A DNA stretch of 64,000 nt from positions 832,001 to 896,000 of the forward strand of contig NZ_LR134523.1 of NCBI RefSeq assembly GCF_900638585.1, written 5' to 3'. Shown here piece after piece: positions 35,548 through 45,099 of the stretch (positions are counted from its first letter, which is position 1; the number at the start of each line of letters is the position of its first letter). Below the pieces are notes generated by a model. That model did no database searches. It saw only the letters and a program-made list of their open reading frames with translations, and had not been told where the DNA came from. A program made the position numbers and the translations under genes. This stretch comes from Aedoeadaptatus ivorii (GTDB taxonomy: Bacteria; Bacillota; Clostridia; Tissierellales; Peptoniphilaceae).

Positions 35548-36738
35548 CTAAAAACTATTGACCATATCGAACATGGGTACGGCGACGGCAAAGACTATAA
35601 ATCCGACGATGCACGCCATCATCAATATCATTGCGGGCTCTATGTAAACGGCAAATCTCCGCATGCGGTATTCTTGCCGGCTCTCTTCCATTAAAATAAG
35701 GACATGCAACATCTCCGATAGTTTCGAGGACGCTTCCCCGATGGCGACAAATTCGGATACCTCCGCCGGAAAGAGCGACGCCTCTTTCATGGCCGCAGAC
35801 AATCTCTTCCCGGCGGTCAACTGCCTCGAAATTTCGGAAAGGCGGTCCCGTATATATACATCGACGGTGCTTTCTTCGGCATTTTTAAGAATCGACAATA
35901 CGTCCACGCCGCTATCCGCCTGCATCTTCATACTGCGCAAAAATCGCAGTATAAAGGGTTTTTGTGTAAAAATGACACACGGCGGAAAGTGGTAGAGCCA
36001 TTTTCGAAATAGGAGTTTGGTTTTTTCGGCGGAAGCAAAAAGGAGAACGCCCAAACACAATAGAGCCATTGCCGCAATATAATAGCTTCCGTAGGACGCC
36101 ATATGTTCGCTGATGCCCAACAAAAGGCGGGTTGCGGGCGGTAATACGGCGTTTTGGGATTGAAAGACTTCCAAAAATACGGGCAAGATGGCGGATAAGA
36201 CGATGCGCAGGACGAAAATTGCCGTGACCAAGAGCACAGCCGGATACGCGAGGGCATTCAAGAGCCTTTTTTGCATTTCGCTCTCCTTATGAAAATACGC
36301 GCCCAACTCGCGATACACCATGGAAAGCGTACCCGCCGTCTCTCCACTGCGGATCATGCCCGGTACAAAAGCGGGAAATCCGCCCGCTTCGGCAAAAGCG
36401 GCGGAAAGCATCGCGCCCTGTTGCAGACGCTCATAGATCGCCTGTAATTTTTCTTTCTTTCGGCCGCGGGACTGATTCGCCATCAATCCAAATACCGCCC
36501 CTACATCCATGCCGCCTTCGGTCATATAGGAAAGTTGCAGAAAAAATACGGACAAATCTTCAGCCGAAAACTTTCGATTTGCGAGCAAATCTCGCTTCCA
36601 GATCGATTGCGTCTTCAATGTGACGATGCGGAAACCTCGGTCTCTGAGCCGTTGTTCCGCCGCCGATGGATTTTCTGCCTCGATCTTTCCATCGAGCAAT
36701 ACCATATCCTCGTCGTATACCTTATATTCAAAAATCAT
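35548..36738 (-). CDS. pilC: Type IV pilus inner-membrane platform protein PilC/GspF
   Basis: 396 residues. Two GspF domains (about 60-185 and 260-385) each carry helices; the first domain starts FSAEDLSVFFLQLSYMTEGG, and the second ADSGVDVLSILKNAEESTVD. Hydrophobic segments are at about 162-190, 215-235 and 365-390. The N-terminus YKVYDEDMVLLDGKIEAENP is family-like. It anchors the PilB motor. The order pilB-pilC-pilin-peptidase is typical. Confidence 0.92.
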   Translation of the reverse strand: MIFEYKVYDEDMVLLDGKIEAENPSAAEQRLRDRGFRIVTLKTQSIWKRDLLANRKFSAEDLSVFFLQLSYMTEGGMDVGAVFGLMANQSRGRKKEKLQAIYERLQQGAMLSAAFAEAGGFPAFVPGMIRSGETAGTLSMVYRELGAYFHKESEMQKRLLNALAYPAVLLVTAIFVLRIVLSAILPVFLEVFQSQNAVLPPATRLLLGISEHMASYGSYYIAAMALLCLGVLLFASAEKTKLLFRKWLYHFPPCVIFTQKPFILRFLRSMKMQADSGVDVLSILKNAEESTVDVYIRDRLSEISRQLTAGKRLSAAMKEASLFPAEVSEFVAIGEASSKLSEMLHVLILMEESRQEYRMRRFAVYIEPAMILMMACIVGFIVFAVAVPMFDMVNSF

Positions 36739-36746
36739 ACCGGCTC

Positions 36747-38087
36747 CTAAAGGGTCATCGTGGTGCGATACGCTTCTTCTATGTCGATTGTGCCATTTTG
36801 GATTTTTCTTCGTAGCGCTTCTTTCAGAGAAAGCATGCCCCGTTCTATGGCATAGGCGCGAATTTCGTCGATATCGGCATCCGCGGCGATGCGGCGCCGC
36901 ATCCCATCATCCACGGTCAAAATTTCAAAAACCGCTTCTCTGCCGGCGTATCCGTTTCGACAACGCTCGCAACCGACGGCGCGATAGTGGATGCCGTCGA
37001 CTTGAAAAAACGCATCTTTTCGATCGTCTTCGGTCTTGCAATAAGGACAAAGGGTCCGCACCAAGCGCTGAGAGAGGATGCCGATCACGCCGGCGGAAAT
37101 CATATACGCGGGAATCCCCATATCTCGAAGGCGTAACACCGCGGCGGGCGAATCGGTGGTATGCAAGGTCGAAAAGATCAAGTGTCCGGTAATGGAGGCG
37201 CGCAGAGCGATTTCCGCCGTTTCCCTTGAGCGAATTTCTCCCACCATAATCACTTCCGGATCCTGCCTTAGGATCGATTCCAAGCCCGATGTAAAGGTGA
37301 CATCGGCTTTTTCGTTGACCTGCATCTGATTGATTCCTTCGATCGCGTATTCGACGGGGTCTTCGATGGTGACGATATTTCGATCCGGCTGATTGAGCCG
37401 CTGTATGAAGGTATACAGCGTAGATGTCTTTCCGCAGCCCGTCGGCCCGCACAAAAGAATCAACCCCTGCGGCTGGCGCAAAAGCGCATCCGTCGTGCGC
37501 AGGTTTTCGCCCTCGAGACCGATTCCCACGGGTGTGTAGTCCATCCCTTCGGGATCCAAAATGCGCAGCACCAATTTTTCCCTGCCGCCGACGGGTATGG
37601 CGGAGACGCGCACATCGATTTTTCTGCCGTCCCGCTCAAACGAAAATCTCCCGTCCTGCGGTCTCCTCCGCTCGCCGATATCCATGGCAGCGAGAATCTT
37701 TAGGCGGGTCGCGAAACCGGAGTACAGCGCATCCGGATACGTTCCGTACACAAAAAGAGTGCCCTTCCGACGCATGCGAACCCGCCAATTCTCTTTTTGG
37801 GGTTCGACATGCACGTCGGAACAGCACTCTTTTACGGCATCGTCCAGAATGGCATTGGTCATCGATACGGCATCGTCGTTTTGCCGTCGTCCGCCCGATT
37901 CGGGCGTTTTGGAAGACATATCGGAAATTTTCTCGAGTATAACCTTTCGACGAATCACAAAAGAGAGGTCGTCGCGAAGCTCGGGAGAAGGCTCCTTTGC
38001 TTCGAAAACGAACCCGTCTTCGCGTTCACCGATGAAATTTACCCGAAATCTCTTGCAGATCGCATCGAGATCACGCTTCGTTTCCAT
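36747..38087 (-). CDS. pilB: Type IV pilus assembly ATPase PilB/GspE
   Basis: 446 residues from the ATG at 38087, which has GGGAGGG seven bases upstream; the longer frame to 38114 is less likely. Walker A is ILLCGPTGCGKTSTLYTF, the Asp box follows with IEDPVEYAIEGINQMQVN, Walker B is PEVIMVGEIRSRETAEIAL, and the His box HLIFSTLHTTDSP is intact. A zinc tetracysteine (CPYCKTEDD...CERC) is in the C-terminal part. Pilus extension, or type II-like secretion, is powered by such ATPases. No retraction ATPase (PilT) is in the window. It overlaps topA by 17 bases. Confidence 0.95.
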   Translation of the reverse strand: METKRDLDAICKRFRVNFIGEREDGFVFEAKEPSPELRDDLSFVIRRKVILEKISDMSSKTPESGGRRQNDDAVSMTNAILDDAVKECCSDVHVEPQKENWRVRMRRKGTLFVYGTYPDALYSGFATRLKILAAMDIGERRRPQDGRFSFERDGRKIDVRVSAIPVGGREKLVLRILDPEGMDYTPVGIGLEGENLRTTDALLRQPQGLILLCGPTGCGKTSTLYTFIQRLNQPDRNIVTIEDPVEYAIEGINQMQVNEKADVTFTSGLESILRQDPEVIMVGEIRSRETAEIALRASITGHLIFSTLHTTDSPAAVLRLRDMGIPAYMISAGVIGILSQRLVRTLCPYCKTEDDRKDAFFQVDGIHYRAVGCERCRNGYAGREAVFEILTVDDGMRRRIAADADIDEIRAYAIERGMLSLKEALRRKIQNGTIDIEEAYRTTMTL

Positions 38088-40161
38088 CCTTTCCCTCCCA
38101 GACACTGTAATCACAGTCCTTATTGTGACATAGGATTCGAGTCCCTTTTCGGGTCTCCTTTTTGGTTAAAATATCGCCGCATTTGGGACATTTTTTGTCG
38201 ATGGGACGATCCCACGATACGAAGTCGCACGCCGGGTATTGGTCGCAACCGTAGAACTTTCTACCCTTTTTACTGCGTTTGACTACGACTTCGCCGTCCT
38301 CGCATTGGGGACAGGTCACGCCAATTTTTTCTACCAACGCCTTGGTGTTTCTACATTCCGGAAAACCGGGACAGGCGAGAAATTTCCCGTATCGGCCCAT
38401 CTTAATGACCATATTGCGACCGCACTTCTCGCACACAATGTCGGTGGGCTCGTCGCGGATTTCGACTTTTTCGATCTCCTTATCCGCCACTTCCAGATAC
38501 TTCGCCAACTGCTTATAGACTGCATCTACTGCCTCTTGCCATGCCATATCTCCTTCGGCCACAGCATCCAAGCTGTGTTCCATATCCGCGGTAAAGTCTT
38601 CGTCGACAAAGCGCGGAAAGTATTCCGTCAGAAGATCGTTGACCGTCTCTCCCAACTCCGTCGGCACGAATTTCTTCTCTTCCATCACCACATAGTAACG
38701 AGACATCAAGGTATTGATGATCGGGGCATAGGTACTGGGTCTGCCGATCCCCAGCTCCTCTAAGAGCTTGATCAGGGATGCCTCGTTGTAGCGCGCCGGA
38801 GGTTGGGTGAAGTGTTGTTCGGGGAGAATGTCGGCGACTTTTAGCTTCTCGCCTACTTCCAAGGCGGGGATTTCCTTGTCCTTTTGCTCTTTTGCAGGCA
38901 GTACGCGGAGAAAGCCGTCGAAGACCAAAGTCGAGCCGCTCAGGCGGAATACCTCGCGATTGCTCAGAAGTTCCACCTTCTGCGTGTCGTATTTTGCCGC
39001 GGTCATTTGCGATGCGACAAAGCGCGACCAGATCAAATTATACAGGCGAAATTCGTCGCGACTCAAACTGTCTTTTACGGAAAGCGGCGTGCGCTCCACA
39101 TTTGCCGGGCGTATACACTCGTGCGCATCCTGGGTATTGTCCTTTTTCTTCGACCAAGAGTACGGACGGGAATATTTTTCGCCGTAGTTTTCGAGGATAT
39201 GCTTTTTCGCCTGATCCACCGCCTGGGCGGAAATGCGCGTCGAGTCCGTACGCATATAGGTAATCAGACCCACCGAACCCTCTCCGGAAATGGTGATCCC
39301 CTCGTAGAGGCGCTGCGCCACTTGCATGGACTTGCGGGTCGAAAAATTCAGGCGCTTGTTTGCCTCCTGCTGCATCGTAGAAGTGGTAAAGGGCGCCGAA
39401 GTGGAACGCTTACGGGATCCCTTCTTGACATCGCGCACCGTGAAATGTTCTTTGTCCATGCGCGCGAGAATGGCATCGGCTTCCTCGCGATTGGCGATCG
39501 AAACCGATTCCGCCGTATCCCCTTTCAATACGCCGAAATATTTCGCTTCGAGCGTCCGCCTGCTTTTTTTCAATTTGGCGAGAATGCTCCAGTACTCTTC
39601 CGGTACGAAGGCGTCGATTTCGCTTTCTCGATCGCAAATGATTTTTAATACCACCGACTGCACCCTGCCCGCGCTCAGGCCGGATTTGACCTTTTTCCAC
39701 AATAACGGACTAATCTTATAGCCCACCAAGCGGTCCAAAATGCGGCGCGCCTGCTGAGAATCGACCAATTCCATATTGATGGGACGCGGGTTTTTCATGC
39801 CGTTTTTCACCGCATCTTTTGTGATCTCGTTAAAGGTAATCCGCACATCGTCCTCGGGATTCATGTCGAGAATGTGGGTCAAGTGCCAGCTGATGGCCTC
39901 CCCTTCCCTATCCGGGTCCGTCGCCAGCAGGACTTTATTGGCCTGCTTTGCTTCTTTTTTTAACTCTTTGATAATCGGGCCTTTACCCCGAATGTTGATG
40001 TATTTAGGCGCATAATTGTCTTCCACGTCGATGCCCAGTTTCGACTTCGGCAAATCGCGGATATGCCCCACAGAAGCGACGACTTTGTAATGACTCCCCG
40101 CCATCTTCCGAATCGTCTTCGCCTTGGTGGGCGACTCCACGATAATCAAATTTCTAGCCAC
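38071..40161 (-). CDS. topA: DNA topoisomerase I
   Basis: 696 residues. The TOPRIM domain shows RNLIIVESPTKAKTIRKMAG and LATDPDREGEAISWHLTHIL (about 58-77), the catalytic tyrosine is in VGLITYMRTDSTRIS (about 296-310), and there are three C-terminal zinc fingers of C4 type (CEKCGRNM...CPGFPEC, CPQCEDGE...CDQYPAC, CPKCGDIL...CHNKDC). It relaxes negative supercoils. It follows dprA by 23 bases, a common Firmicutes pairing. Confidence 0.97.
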   Translation of the reverse strand: MARNLIIVESPTKAKTIRKMAGSHYKVVASVGHIRDLPKSKLGIDVEDNYAPKYINIRGKGPIIKELKKEAKQANKVLLATDPDREGEAISWHLTHILDMNPEDDVRITFNEITKDAVKNGMKNPRPINMELVDSQQARRILDRLVGYKISPLLWKKVKSGLSAGRVQSVVLKIICDRESEIDAFVPEEYWSILAKLKKSRRTLEAKYFGVLKGDTAESVSIANREEADAILARMDKEHFTVRDVKKGSRKRSTSAPFTTSTMQQEANKRLNFSTRKSMQVAQRLYEGITISGEGSVGLITYMRTDSTRISAQAVDQAKKHILENYGEKYSRPYSWSKKKDNTQDAHECIRPANVERTPLSVKDSLSRDEFRLYNLIWSRFVASQMTAAKYDTQKVELLSNREVFRLSGSTLVFDGFLRVLPAKEQKDKEIPALEVGEKLKVADILPEQHFTQPPARYNEASLIKLLEELGIGRPSTYAPIINTLMSRYYVVMEEKKFVPTELGETVNDLLTEYFPRFVDEDFTADMEHSLDAVAEGDMAWQEAVDAVYKQLAKYLEVADKEIEKVEIRDEPTDIVCEKCGRNMVIKMGRYGKFLACPGFPECRNTKALVEKIGVTCPQCEDGEVVVKRSKKGRKFYGCDQYPACDFVSWDRPIDKKCPKCGDILTKKETRKGTRILCHNKDCDYSVWEGKDGNEA

Positions 40162-40184
40162 GCTATCCCTCTATCCTTCTGTCT

Positions 40185-41273
40185 CTATTCGATGATCTCT
40201 ATAGAATCTCCGTCTGCACCGGAGATATAGTTCTTTAATTCCAACATTGTCAAAAGCGTCAAAACTTCGGCGATTTCGAGACTCGTCTTCTCGGAAAGCG
40301 CCTCGGCGTTTTGATAGCCGTTTTTTATACTATCATATATTTCTTTTTCTTCCAAAGTCAGATCTTCTCTCTGCGGTGTGGCGAGGGGCCGCACGCCTTG
40401 ATACACCGCCGACTCCAAAATATTTTTCGGGTCTAATACGATCTGTGCCCCGTCTCGAATCAAGGCGTTGGTCCCCTTGCTGTATACCGAGTCCAAATTT
40501 CCACAGATCGAGAACACTTCTTTTCCCATCTCCCCGGCGAGGCGCGCGGTAATCAAGGACCCGCTCCGCTCTTTGGCTTCCACCACCAATACGCCGTCTG
40601 CCAAAGCGGCGATAATGCGGTTGCGCTCGGGAAAGCGAAAGGGCTTGGGTGTCGTAAAGGGCGGGTATTCGCTGAGCACCAATCCGCCTTTTAATATCCG
40701 CTCGTAGGTATGCCGGTTGCTTGCAGGATAACAGGCGCCGATGCCGTTTCCGAGCACCGCGATCGTCTTTCCGTCTACATCCAACGCGGCGGTATGGGCG
40801 ATTTTATCTATACCCAATGCCAAGCCGCTTACGATGCATACGCCGGCCTCGGCGATGGAGCGAACGAACTTTTCGCACATCCGCTGTCCGTAGTCGGTGT
40901 GCTTCCGCGCCCCCACCACCGAGAGCGACACATTCTCCAAAAGATGCAAATCCCCCAGGGCATACAGTACCACCGGCGGCCTCTCCGTAAGCGCCAAGGC
41001 CTCGGGATAAAAATCATCGCCGATGACGAGGATTTGTACGCATTGCCGTTCGATCAACGAGAATGCACGCGACAAATCTCGTTTCATCCATTTGTCGACC
41101 TTGTCTCTAAGACGCGGCGGAATATGTGAAATTGCAGTCCAGCTGCCCCGCGACAAAAATCGCTCGAATTCTTCCGTGTTCCCGATAAGCGTCAACAATT
41201 CATCGCAGCGCGCGCCGGCGACGGACAGACGAATCAGCGCTTCGCGCACTTCGGATGCGATCATGGCGACCAA
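40185..41273 (-). CDS. dprA: DNA processing protein DprA
   Basis: About 362 residues. The Rossmann-like core shows LSVVGARKHTDYGQRMCEKF (about 121-140), VSGLALGIDKIAHTAALDVD (about 150-169), GNGIGACYPASNRHTYERIL and the RNRIIAALADGVLVVEAKER segment; a winged-helix-like end (TLEEKEIYDSIKNGYQNAEA) follows. DprA loads RecA on incoming single-stranded DNA during natural transformation. Two starts compete: TTG at 41273 has a well-placed GAGGG, while ATG at 41264 overlaps the comM stop as ATGA. I cannot decide between them. Confidence 0.93.
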   Translation of the reverse strand: MVAMIASEVREALIRLSVAGARCDELLTLIGNTEEFERFLSRGSWTAISHIPPRLRDKVDKWMKRDLSRAFSLIERQCVQILVIGDDFYPEALALTERPPVVLYALGDLHLLENVSLSVVGARKHTDYGQRMCEKFVRSIAEAGVCIVSGLALGIDKIAHTAALDVDGKTIAVLGNGIGACYPASNRHTYERILKGGLVLSEYPPFTTPKPFRFPERNRIIAALADGVLVVEAKERSGSLITARLAGEMGKEVFSICGNLDSVYSKGTNALIRDGAQIVLDPKNILESAVYQGVRPLATPQREDLTLEEKEIYDSIKNGYQNAEALSEKTSLEIAEVLTLLTMLELKNYISGADGDSIEIIE

Positions 41274-42787
41274 TATTTTCCCTCCACGGTTTTATAGCGA
41301 ACGGCCTCCAAAATATCGGACTCACAAATTTCGTCGTGGTCCGCCAAATCGGCGATGGTACGCGCCACTTTCAAGATCTTGTGAATGGAGCGTCCGCTGA
41401 ATTTGTACTTGTGATAAGCGGCATCTAAAATCTTTTGACACGAAGGACTCAGTGCGCAGTGTTTTTCGACATCGCGATCGTGAATATGCGCATTGGAAAG
41501 AATCGGACCGTCCTCAAAACGTTTTCTTTGCCTCGCCCGCGCCGCCTCCACGCGACTTCGAATGACGCGGGACGATTCGCCGGTGTCCTTTTCGCGCATC
41601 TCCTCGAGGGTGACGGGCCGCACCTCTACGTGAATGTCGATTCGATCCAAAAGCGGATGCGAAATCTTCTCGAGATAACCGCGGATCTGATTGGTGCTGC
41701 AATTGCATTCGTGATTAGGATCGCGGTAATAGCCGCAAGGACAAGGGTTCATGGCGGCGATCAATTGAAAGCGCGCCGGATACGACAAACTCGCCGTCGC
41801 TCGGGCGATATGTATGGTGCCGTCTTCGAGCGGCTGGCGCAGGACCTCCAAAACCTTCGACTGAAACTCGGGGATCTCGTCGAGAAACAACACGCCGCGA
41901 TGGGCGAGCGAAATCTCGCCGGGTTTCGGTACCCGTCCGCCGCCGATGAGCGATACCCCGGAAGCAGTATGGTGCGGTGCGCGAAACGGCCTTTTCGTAA
42001 TCAATTTGTTCTCGTGCAATGTGCCGGCGACGGAGTGAATCTTTGTGACCTCCACCGCTTCTTCGAAATCCATCCGCGGTAAGATGCCGGCAAAGCGCTT
42101 GGCGCTCATGCTCTTTCCGCTCCCCGGCGGCCCGATCATCAGCAGATTGTGCCCGCCTGCTGCCGCGATCTCGAGCGCCCGCTTCAGTTGACTTTGGCCC
42201 TTAATATCGGCAAAGTCCAAATCGTATTCGGTATCGTCTTCCATGGGATTTTCGCGATAGGCCGGCTGCACATCGGATTCGCCCTGAAGGAGCGCCACCG
42301 CTTCTTCTAAGGAGGGCATCGGATAAATATCGACGTCTTGTACGACGGCGCATTCGTGTTCGTTTTCCGCCGGTACGACAAATTTTCGATACCCCAAACT
42401 GCGCATAGAGATCACCATGGGAAGCGCACCGCGCACCGGAGATAAGGCGCCGTTCAGTTGCAGCTCTCCCAAGAATACGTATTCGCTTAAGTCTTCGCAA
42501 TCGATCATGCCGAGTGCGGCTAGCATCGCGATCGCAATGGCGAGGTCCATTTGCGAACCGTCCTTTCTCCGATTGGCCGGCGACAGATTGATCGCAATGC
42601 GGCCCGGCGGATAGGGATAGCCGGAATTCTTAATCGCGCTGCGAACCCGCTCGCCGGATTCGCGAATCTGTGCATCGGGCAGCCCCACCATCAACAATTT
42701 CGGCAACCCCCGACTCAGGTCACACTCCGCCTCTACCAAAAACCCCTCCAGCCCCTCCAGGCTACAGGTGTTGACCCTCCCATACAT
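41261..42787 (-). CDS. comM: YifB/ComM family Mg-chelatase-like AAA ATPase
   Basis: 508 residues. The Lon-like N-terminal domain shows YPYPPGRIAINLSPANRRKD (about 55-74). The AAA part has Walker A MIGPPGSGKSMSAKRFAGIL (about 218-237) and Walker B GVLFLDEIPEFQ, with a CxCGxxxD...ECNC zinc-like insert at about 348-362 and a C-terminal helical domain. ComM is a hexameric branch-migration helicase aiding integration of transforming DNA; this family is found well beyond competent species. The start lies directly after yraN. Confidence 0.94.
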   Translation of the reverse strand: MYGRVNTCSLEGLEGFLVEAECDLSRGLPKLLMVGLPDAQIRESGERVRSAIKNSGYPYPPGRIAINLSPANRRKDGSQMDLAIAIAMLAALGMIDCEDLSEYVFLGELQLNGALSPVRGALPMVISMRSLGYRKFVVPAENEHECAVVQDVDIYPMPSLEEAVALLQGESDVQPAYRENPMEDDTEYDLDFADIKGQSQLKRALEIAAAGGHNLLMIGPPGSGKSMSAKRFAGILPRMDFEEAVEVTKIHSVAGTLHENKLITKRPFRAPHHTASGVSLIGGGRVPKPGEISLAHRGVLFLDEIPEFQSKVLEVLRQPLEDGTIHIARATASLSYPARFQLIAAMNPCPCGYYRDPNHECNCSTNQIRGYLEKISHPLLDRIDIHVEVRPVTLEEMREKDTGESSRVIRSRVEAARARQRKRFEDGPILSNAHIHDRDVEKHCALSPSCQKILDAAYHKYKFSGRSIHKILKVARTIADLADHDEICESDILEAVRYKTVEGKYWSP

Positions 42788-42788
42788 T

Positions 42789-43154
42789 TCAATCCTCCAA
42801 ATCGTTGCCGTCGAATGCGCCTTCCAAGTGGTACAGTTTCGGCGGTTGCATCAGATAGACTTCGATAATGTCGAATCGAATGTTTCGATCCCACATGCCG
42901 TAACGCGAAATATAGTATTCCGCCGTCGTATAAATCTGCCTTCTTTTTCGCGCATCCACCGCCTCCAGCGGTCGTCCGTAGCGCAAAGATTGTCTGGATT
43001 TTACCTCGGTAAAGACGAGGAAATCCTTATATGTACTGATGATATCGATTTCTCCTCTGGCAAAGCGGAAATTGTTCTCTAAAATTCGGTGTCCCTTGTC
43101 TCGAAGAAATTTCGTCGCAATCGCCTCTCCCCGATCCCCCGCGTTCATAGCCAC
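42789..43154 (-). CDS. yraN: UPF0102 YraN-family endonuclease-like protein
   Basis: 121 residues. It has the UPF0102 restriction-endonuclease-like core: GDRGEAIATKFLRDKGHRIL (about 6-25), NNFRFARGEIDIISTYKDFL with the Asp, and VFTEVKSRQSLRYGRPLEAV carrying the ExK motif. The role is unclear, perhaps DNA processing; it habitually neighbours comM and dprA. GGGAGGTGG lies before the ATG, and a promoter lies upstream at 43169-43197. Confidence 0.92.
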   Translation of the reverse strand: MAMNAGDRGEAIATKFLRDKGHRILENNFRFARGEIDIISTYKDFLVFTEVKSRQSLRYGRPLEAVDARKRRQIYTTAEYYISRYGMWDRNIRFDIIEVYLMQPPKLYHLEGAFDGNDLED

Positions 43155-43168
43155 CTCCCGTCTCGTCT

Positions 43169-43197
43169 ACTATACCCCGACGGAGATTTTTATACAA
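43169..43197 (-). promoter_or_regulatory. Promoter of the yraN-comM-dprA-topA-pilB unit
   Basis: TTGTAT (43197-43192), 17 bases, TATAGT (43174-43169), starting right after the terminator at 43198-43222. The start would be about 9 bases before the yraN ribosome binding site. Confidence 0.75.
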
Positions 43198-43222
43198 TAA
43201 AAAACCGCCAAACGGCGGTTTT
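43198..43222 (-). terminator. Terminator of the efp/CD1247-like unit
   Basis: AAAACCGCC and GGCGGTTTT around an AAAC loop (43201-43222), followed by T residues on the minus strand, 12 bases past the stop of the upstream gene. Confidence 0.92.
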
Positions 43223-43233
43223 GTGTGTCATTC

Positions 43234-43563
43234 TTATTCTTCTTCGATTTCTTCCTCGTCGAAGTCGAAATCGTCGTCTTCTTCGTCGAAATCTCCGTAG
43301 AGCTCGTAGTCGTCAAAGTCGAGATCGTCGTAATCGTCGAAGTCGTCTTCTTCGTAGATAAAGTCTTCCAATTCGCCGAGATCTTCTTCCACGACGTCTA
43401 CATAATCTTCGAGATCGTCCAGGCGGTCGTCTACGGTTTCAGCCAATTCGGCCACGACATCCACCAATTCCAGTAAAATTTGGCCTTCTTTCGATGTATC
43501 GTCCACACCCAAACCGTCCGCTAAACCTTGTAAATAGGCGATTCTTTGCAAAATGTTTTTCAT
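43234..43563 (-). CDS. CD1247 N-terminal-domain-like protein with long acidic tail
   Basis: 109 residues. The N-terminal part IAYLQGLADGLGVDDTSKEG followed by LLELVDVVAELAETVDDRLD matches the small clostridial CD1247 N-terminal domain. From about residue 55 the chain is almost all Asp, Glu, Tyr and Phe and ends in EEE, giving an extremely acidic tail that is probably disordered. No function is known to me. It lies 14 bases after efp and precedes the terminator. Confidence 0.82.
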   Translation of the reverse strand: MKNILQRIAYLQGLADGLGVDDTSKEGQILLELVDVVAELAETVDDRLDDLEDYVDVVEEDLGELEDFIYEEDDFDDYDDLDFDDYELYGDFDEEDDDFDFDEEEIEEE

Positions 43564-43577
43564 AGCATCCTCCTTGG

Positions 43578-44135
43578 CTATACCCTGGACATATATTCGC
43601 CGGATCTGGTGTCGATGCGGATGATATCGCCGCGGTCGACAAAAAGAGGTACAAGTAGAGTAAATCCGGTCTCTACCGTCGCGGGCTTGGTGGCACCGGA
43701 AGTGGTATCCCCTTTTAAGCCGGGTTCCGTTTCGGTGACTTCGAGCTCGACGAAGTTGGCCGGTGAAACGTTAAAGGGCTTCTCTTGATAGATTTGAATG
43801 GTCGCGGTGTCGTTTTCGCGCATAAAATTCAGCGCTTCCTCCACATAAGACTTTTCAATGGGAATTTGCTCGTATGTATCGTTGTCCATAAAGTAATACA
43901 ATTCGCCGTCGTTGTAGAGGTACTGCATTTCTTTGGTTTCGATTACAGCGCTCTCGAACTTCTCCGAGGGATTGAAAGTGGTTTCTTTGGCCCCCCCATT
44001 GATCACGGAACGAATCTTGGCCCGAACAAACGCCGCACCTTTTCCCGGTTTTACGTGTTGGAAGTCGACGATTTGATACACATCTCCATCCATTACAAAA
44101 GTTACGCCTTTTCTAAAATCACCAGCTGAGATCAT
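43578..44135 (-). CDS. efp: Translation elongation factor P
   Basis: 185 residues from the ATG at 44135 ([20 protein letters not shown]), which has AAGGAGG five bases upstream; the longer frame to 44165 crosses the -10 box. [20 protein letters not shown] carries the loop that contacts tRNA, with Lys as the modification position, followed by three beta-barrel domains and the C-terminal [20 protein letters not shown] relieves stalling at polyproline. It heads a two-gene unit. Confidence 0.97.
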   Translation of the reverse strand: MISAGDFRKGVTFVMDGDVYQIVDFQHVKPGKGAAFVRAKIRSVINGGAKETTFNPSEKFESAVIETKEMQYLYNDGELYYFMDNDTYEQIPIEKSYVEEALNFMRENDTATIQIYQEKPFNVSPANFVELEVTETEPGLKGDTTSGATKPATVETGFTLLVPLFVDRGDIIRIDTRSGEYMSRV

Positions 44136-44164
44136 ATTTTCCTCCTTAAATGTACTTCGGTTCA

Positions 44165-44193
44165 ATTATACCAAAAGGAAATTTTCCCCTCAA
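44165..44193 (-). promoter_or_regulatory. Promoter of efp
   Basis: TTGAGG (44193-44188), 17 bases, TATAAT (44170-44165), the latter preceded by TGG as an extended -10, about 30 bases before the ATG. Confidence 0.8.
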
Positions 44194-44205
44194 GTTTACT
44201 TTCTC

Positions 44206-45099
44206 CTACCGGAACTCCTTTTTCGTGCGGATATTGCCGCACTCGAGGAATTCGGGAAAATTTGCCAAATATCGCTCTGCCTTTCGGGGGTGAAAATTGG
44301 ACACCGTATCCATCGGCAGGTACCCGATACAAAGGCCGTCGCAGACGATTTTCCCCTCGACGACGCTGTCCGCTTCGGCTATCACGACGCCGCGCACATA
44401 CAGGGTTCCCCGTAAAACGCTGCCGGACCGCAAAAAGACGAGACCTTCCGTCGAATACCCGTCCGGGACCGATAGCTCACTGCGAATGTCGAGGGCCTGT
44501 TTTGCCTCGGTCTGTATCTGTCCATCCGCCCCATCCGTCAGGATCCATTTACCTCCATTGTAATGCATTTCGCTCGGCCGATCGACGACCACAGAAGGCA
44601 GTCTATCCTTCGGCGCATACGACCAGAGGCGAAATGCCTCTTTCCACGCGGGCAAAAGCCCCGCCGTTTCGATTTCGTCGGCAGAGAGAATGCCGTCTTG
44701 CTGCGCAAACAGCGGGTGGACGAGTTCTCCCGTTACGATCGCGCGGCTGTATATCCCCCGGTAGCGACAGTCGGCGGAAAGAGAAAACCTCGTATAGGCG
44801 CCGGACGTGCGTATAGGCGAGATCTTCGCCTTTTCTCCGGCGATGCCATCCCAACTGGGCGCGCTGAGGGCAATGGCATCCCTTTCCAAGAGCACTTGTC
44901 GAAACACTTCTTCGTCCGTCGATCGATAGGCCAAATGGGCCATCGATTCTGCGGCATAGCCGCTCTTCAGACCGTCTCGCTCCGCTTCCAATAAAAGGCC
45001 GCCCCGTTCCAGTCGAGACAATAAAAAGAGCAACAAGAAAGAAAGGATGGCGAAGATAAAGATCACCAAAATACTCACCGATCCCCGCGCCTTATTCAT
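44206..45099 (-). CDS. PilX-like minor pilus-assembly protein
   Basis: 297 residues. The N-terminus MNKARGSVSILVIFIFAILS is a short basic tip followed by a long hydrophobic helix (about 7-28) without the canonical GFTLIE cleavage site, a form seen in PilX-like minor pilins. The rest is polar with a beta-rich appearance (GSVLRGTLYVRGVVIAEADS near residues 228-247). It ends the minor pilin cluster and overlaps the upstream prepilin by 8 bases. The assignment is by size, anchor and context. Confidence 0.68.
   Translation of the reverse strand: MNKARGSVSILVIFIFAILSFLLLFLLSRLERGGLLLEAERDGLKSGYAAESMAHLAYRSTDEEVFRQVLLERDAIALSAPSWDGIAGEKAKISPIRTSGAYTRFSLSADCRYRGIYSRAIVTGELVHPLFAQQDGILSADEIETAGLLPAWKEAFRLWSYAPKDRLPSVVVDRPSEMHYNGGKWILTDGADGQIQTEAKQALDIRSELSVPDGYSTEGLVFLRSGSVLRGTLYVRGVVIAEADSVVEGKIVCDGLCIGYLPMDTVSNFHPRKAERYLANFPEFLECGNIRTKKEFR

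Noticed and set aside
43240-43450. Repetitive TCGTCGTC-like tract suggesting a repeat array
   Set aside because: It is simply the codons for Asp and Glu in the acidic tail; no spacer structure as in CRISPR.
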